Below, piece by piece: positions 6,264-6,796 of a stretch of 6,796 nt of DNA; positions within the stretch are counted from its first letter, which is position 1, and each line of letters starts with the position of its first letter. The notes beneath the pieces are model-generated. The model ran no database searches, had not been told where the DNA came from, and was given only the letters and a program-made list of their open reading frames with translations. This DNA is from Faecalibacterium sp. UBA1360 (GTDB taxonomy: Bacteria; Bacillota; Clostridia; Oscillospirales; Ruminococcaceae): NCBI GenBank assembly GCA_002306375.1, contig DBRU01000044.1, forward strand, positions 17,009 through 23,804. The letters are read 5' to 3'. The translations under genes and the position numbers were made by a program.

Positions 6264-6605
6264 TCAGATGCGTGCCTTGACCTTGGCGGCCTTGCCGGTG
6301 CGGCTGCGCAGATAGAACAGCTTGGCACGACGGACCTTGCCGCGGCGAACGACCTCCACCTTCTCCACGAAGGGGCTGTTGATGGGGAACACGCGCTCGA
6401 CGCCGACGCCGTAGGAAGTGCGGCGAACGGTGAACGTCTCGGCGATGCCGCCATGCTTCTTGGCGATAACGGTGCCCTCGAAGGCCTGGATACGCTCCTT
6501 GTCGCCTTCCTTGATGCGCACGGACACGCGGACGGTGTCGCCGATCTCGAATTCAGGGCGGTTCTCTTTGATCATGCCCTCGGTCAGTTTCTGCATTGCG
6601 TCCAT
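6264..6605 (-). CDS. rplS: 50S ribosomal protein L19 (bL19)
   Basis: bL19 lies at the subunit interface of the 50S particle and contributes to an intersubunit bridge with the 30S. The 113-aa product has the usual family length (about 113-120) and shows the SH3-like barrel sequence: FEIGDTVRVSVRIKEGDKERIQAFEGTVI across about 19-47, the RRTSYGVGVERVFPINSP segment at about 61-78, and the basic C-terminus with RRAKLFYLR. GGAGG at 6615-6619 lies 9 nt before the ATG. It has its own promoter (6720-6748), a highly structured leader and hairpins after its stop. In many Firmicutes rplS ends the rpsP-rimM-trmD run; here about 190 nt of non-coding DNA upstream show that it starts its own transcript. Confidence 0.98.
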   Translation of the reverse strand: MDAMQKLTEGMIKENRPEFEIGDTVRVSVRIKEGDKERIQAFEGTVIAKKHGGIAETFTVRRTSYGVGVERVFPINSPFVEKVEVVRRGKVRRAKLFYLRSRTGKAAKVKARI

Positions 6606-6714
6606 TGATCAATTCCTCCATGTTTTCCCGACGTTCATGCCTCAAAAATCGGGCAGAGGACCGTCTGCATAATGATGTGTCATTATCCCGCCGGTGGCCC
6701 GGCGTACTAACGCC
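6606..6714 (-). promoter_or_regulatory. Structured rplS 5' leader (candidate L19 autoregulatory leader)
   Basis: The roughly 108-nt leader is packed with inverted repeats, in transcript order: 6701-6714 (5-bp stem, UAGU loop), 6691-6702 (4 bp, CCGG/CCGG), 6669-6686 (perfect 7 bp, CACA loop), 6653-6668 (5 bp, 6-nt loop) and 6627-6653 (5 bp, 17-nt loop). The ribosome site follows 8 nt later. Neighbouring stems share one or two bases, so either stacking or alternative folds are possible. L19 leader RNAs are known in Firmicutes, so an autoregulatory element bound by bL19 is the leading idea. I cannot match it to the family model by eye. Confidence 0.5.
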
Positions 6715-6719
6715 TGAAT

Positions 6720-6748
6720 ATCATACCATACAAGGCCCCGATTTGCAA
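6720..6748 (-). promoter_or_regulatory. rplS promoter
   Basis: On the minus strand TTGCAA (6743-6748) and TATGAT (6720-6725) are separated by exactly 17 bp, with TG one base upstream of the -10 (extended -10). The match is 4 of 6 and 5 of 6 to the housekeeping consensus. The predicted start is a G at 6713-6714, exactly where the first leader hairpin begins. DNA upstream (6749-6796) is A/T-rich, as expected near a strong promoter. Confidence 0.75.
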
Positions 6749-6766
6749 GCCTTATTTTGGCAAATC
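6740..6766 (-). repeat. 7-bp inverted repeat covering the rplS -35 box
   Basis: GATTTGC at 6740-6746 and GCAAATC at 6760-6766 form a perfect 7-bp inverted repeat with a 13-bp spacer. One half overlaps the -35 hexamer and the other lies just upstream. It could be an operator for a dimeric regulator, the remains of an upstream gene's terminator, or chance. No coding sequence is visible from 6749 to the window edge. Confidence 0.35.
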
Positions 6767-6796
6767 AACAAAATTGAAAAGTTTTACAATCACGTT

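Overview
The window is a compact, GC-rich chromosomal segment with every gene on the minus strand. Reading in the direction of transcription (high to low coordinates) the order is rplS (ribosomal protein bL19), lepB (signal peptidase I), rbgA/ylqF (50S-assembly GTPase), rnhB (RNase HII), a yraN/UPF0102 nuclease-like gene, thrC (threonine synthase), a metallophosphoesterase and tig (trigger factor). The rplS-rbgA-rnhB core resembles the Bacillus subtilis rplS-ylqF-rnhB region. The rplS-lepB-rnhB...yraN order also recalls the actinobacterial arrangement. An RbgA-type GTPase, strong Shine-Dalgarno sites and high GC together suggest a GC-rich Clostridia member, probably Oscillospiraceae/Ruminococcaceae (Faecalibacterium/Gemmiger-like). 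This taxonomic call is inference from sequence character and recall, not from a search.

Region 6606-6796 is non-coding upstream DNA of rplS. It holds a good sigma-A-type promoter (TTGCAA, 17-bp spacer, TATGAT with an extended -10 TG), then a leader of about 108 nt made almost entirely of consecutive short hairpins. This is a plausible L19 autoregulatory leader. A second inverted repeat covers the -35 box. Between rplS and lepB lie a GCAA-loop hairpin and a terminator-like hairpin with a U5 tract, overlapped by a candidate lepB promoter. This lets the abundant ribosomal protein and the low-abundance enzymes downstream be expressed at different levels.

Region 1513-6157 is a tightly packed run: lepB/rbgA share ATGA, rbgA/rnhB overlap by 38 nt, rnhB/yraN are 1 nt apart, yraN/thrC 34 nt apart, and thrC/phosphoesterase 14 nt apart. 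I see no terminator between them, so they may be one transcript. They cover protein export, ribosome assembly, removal of RNA from DNA, a putative nuclease, threonine biosynthesis and an uncharacterised phosphohydrolase.

Region 1-1512 holds tig with its own promoter: a near-perfect extended -10, a poor -35, and an A/T-rich UP-like tract with two A6/T6 runs 21 bp apart. A long perfect hairpin and a second GC-rich hairpin follow tig. I see no mobile element, CRISPR array, tRNA, rRNA or plus-strand gene. The window is ordinary housekeeping DNA. Its most interesting parts are the non-coding RNA and promoter structures and a few small protein oddities, not a new multi-gene system.
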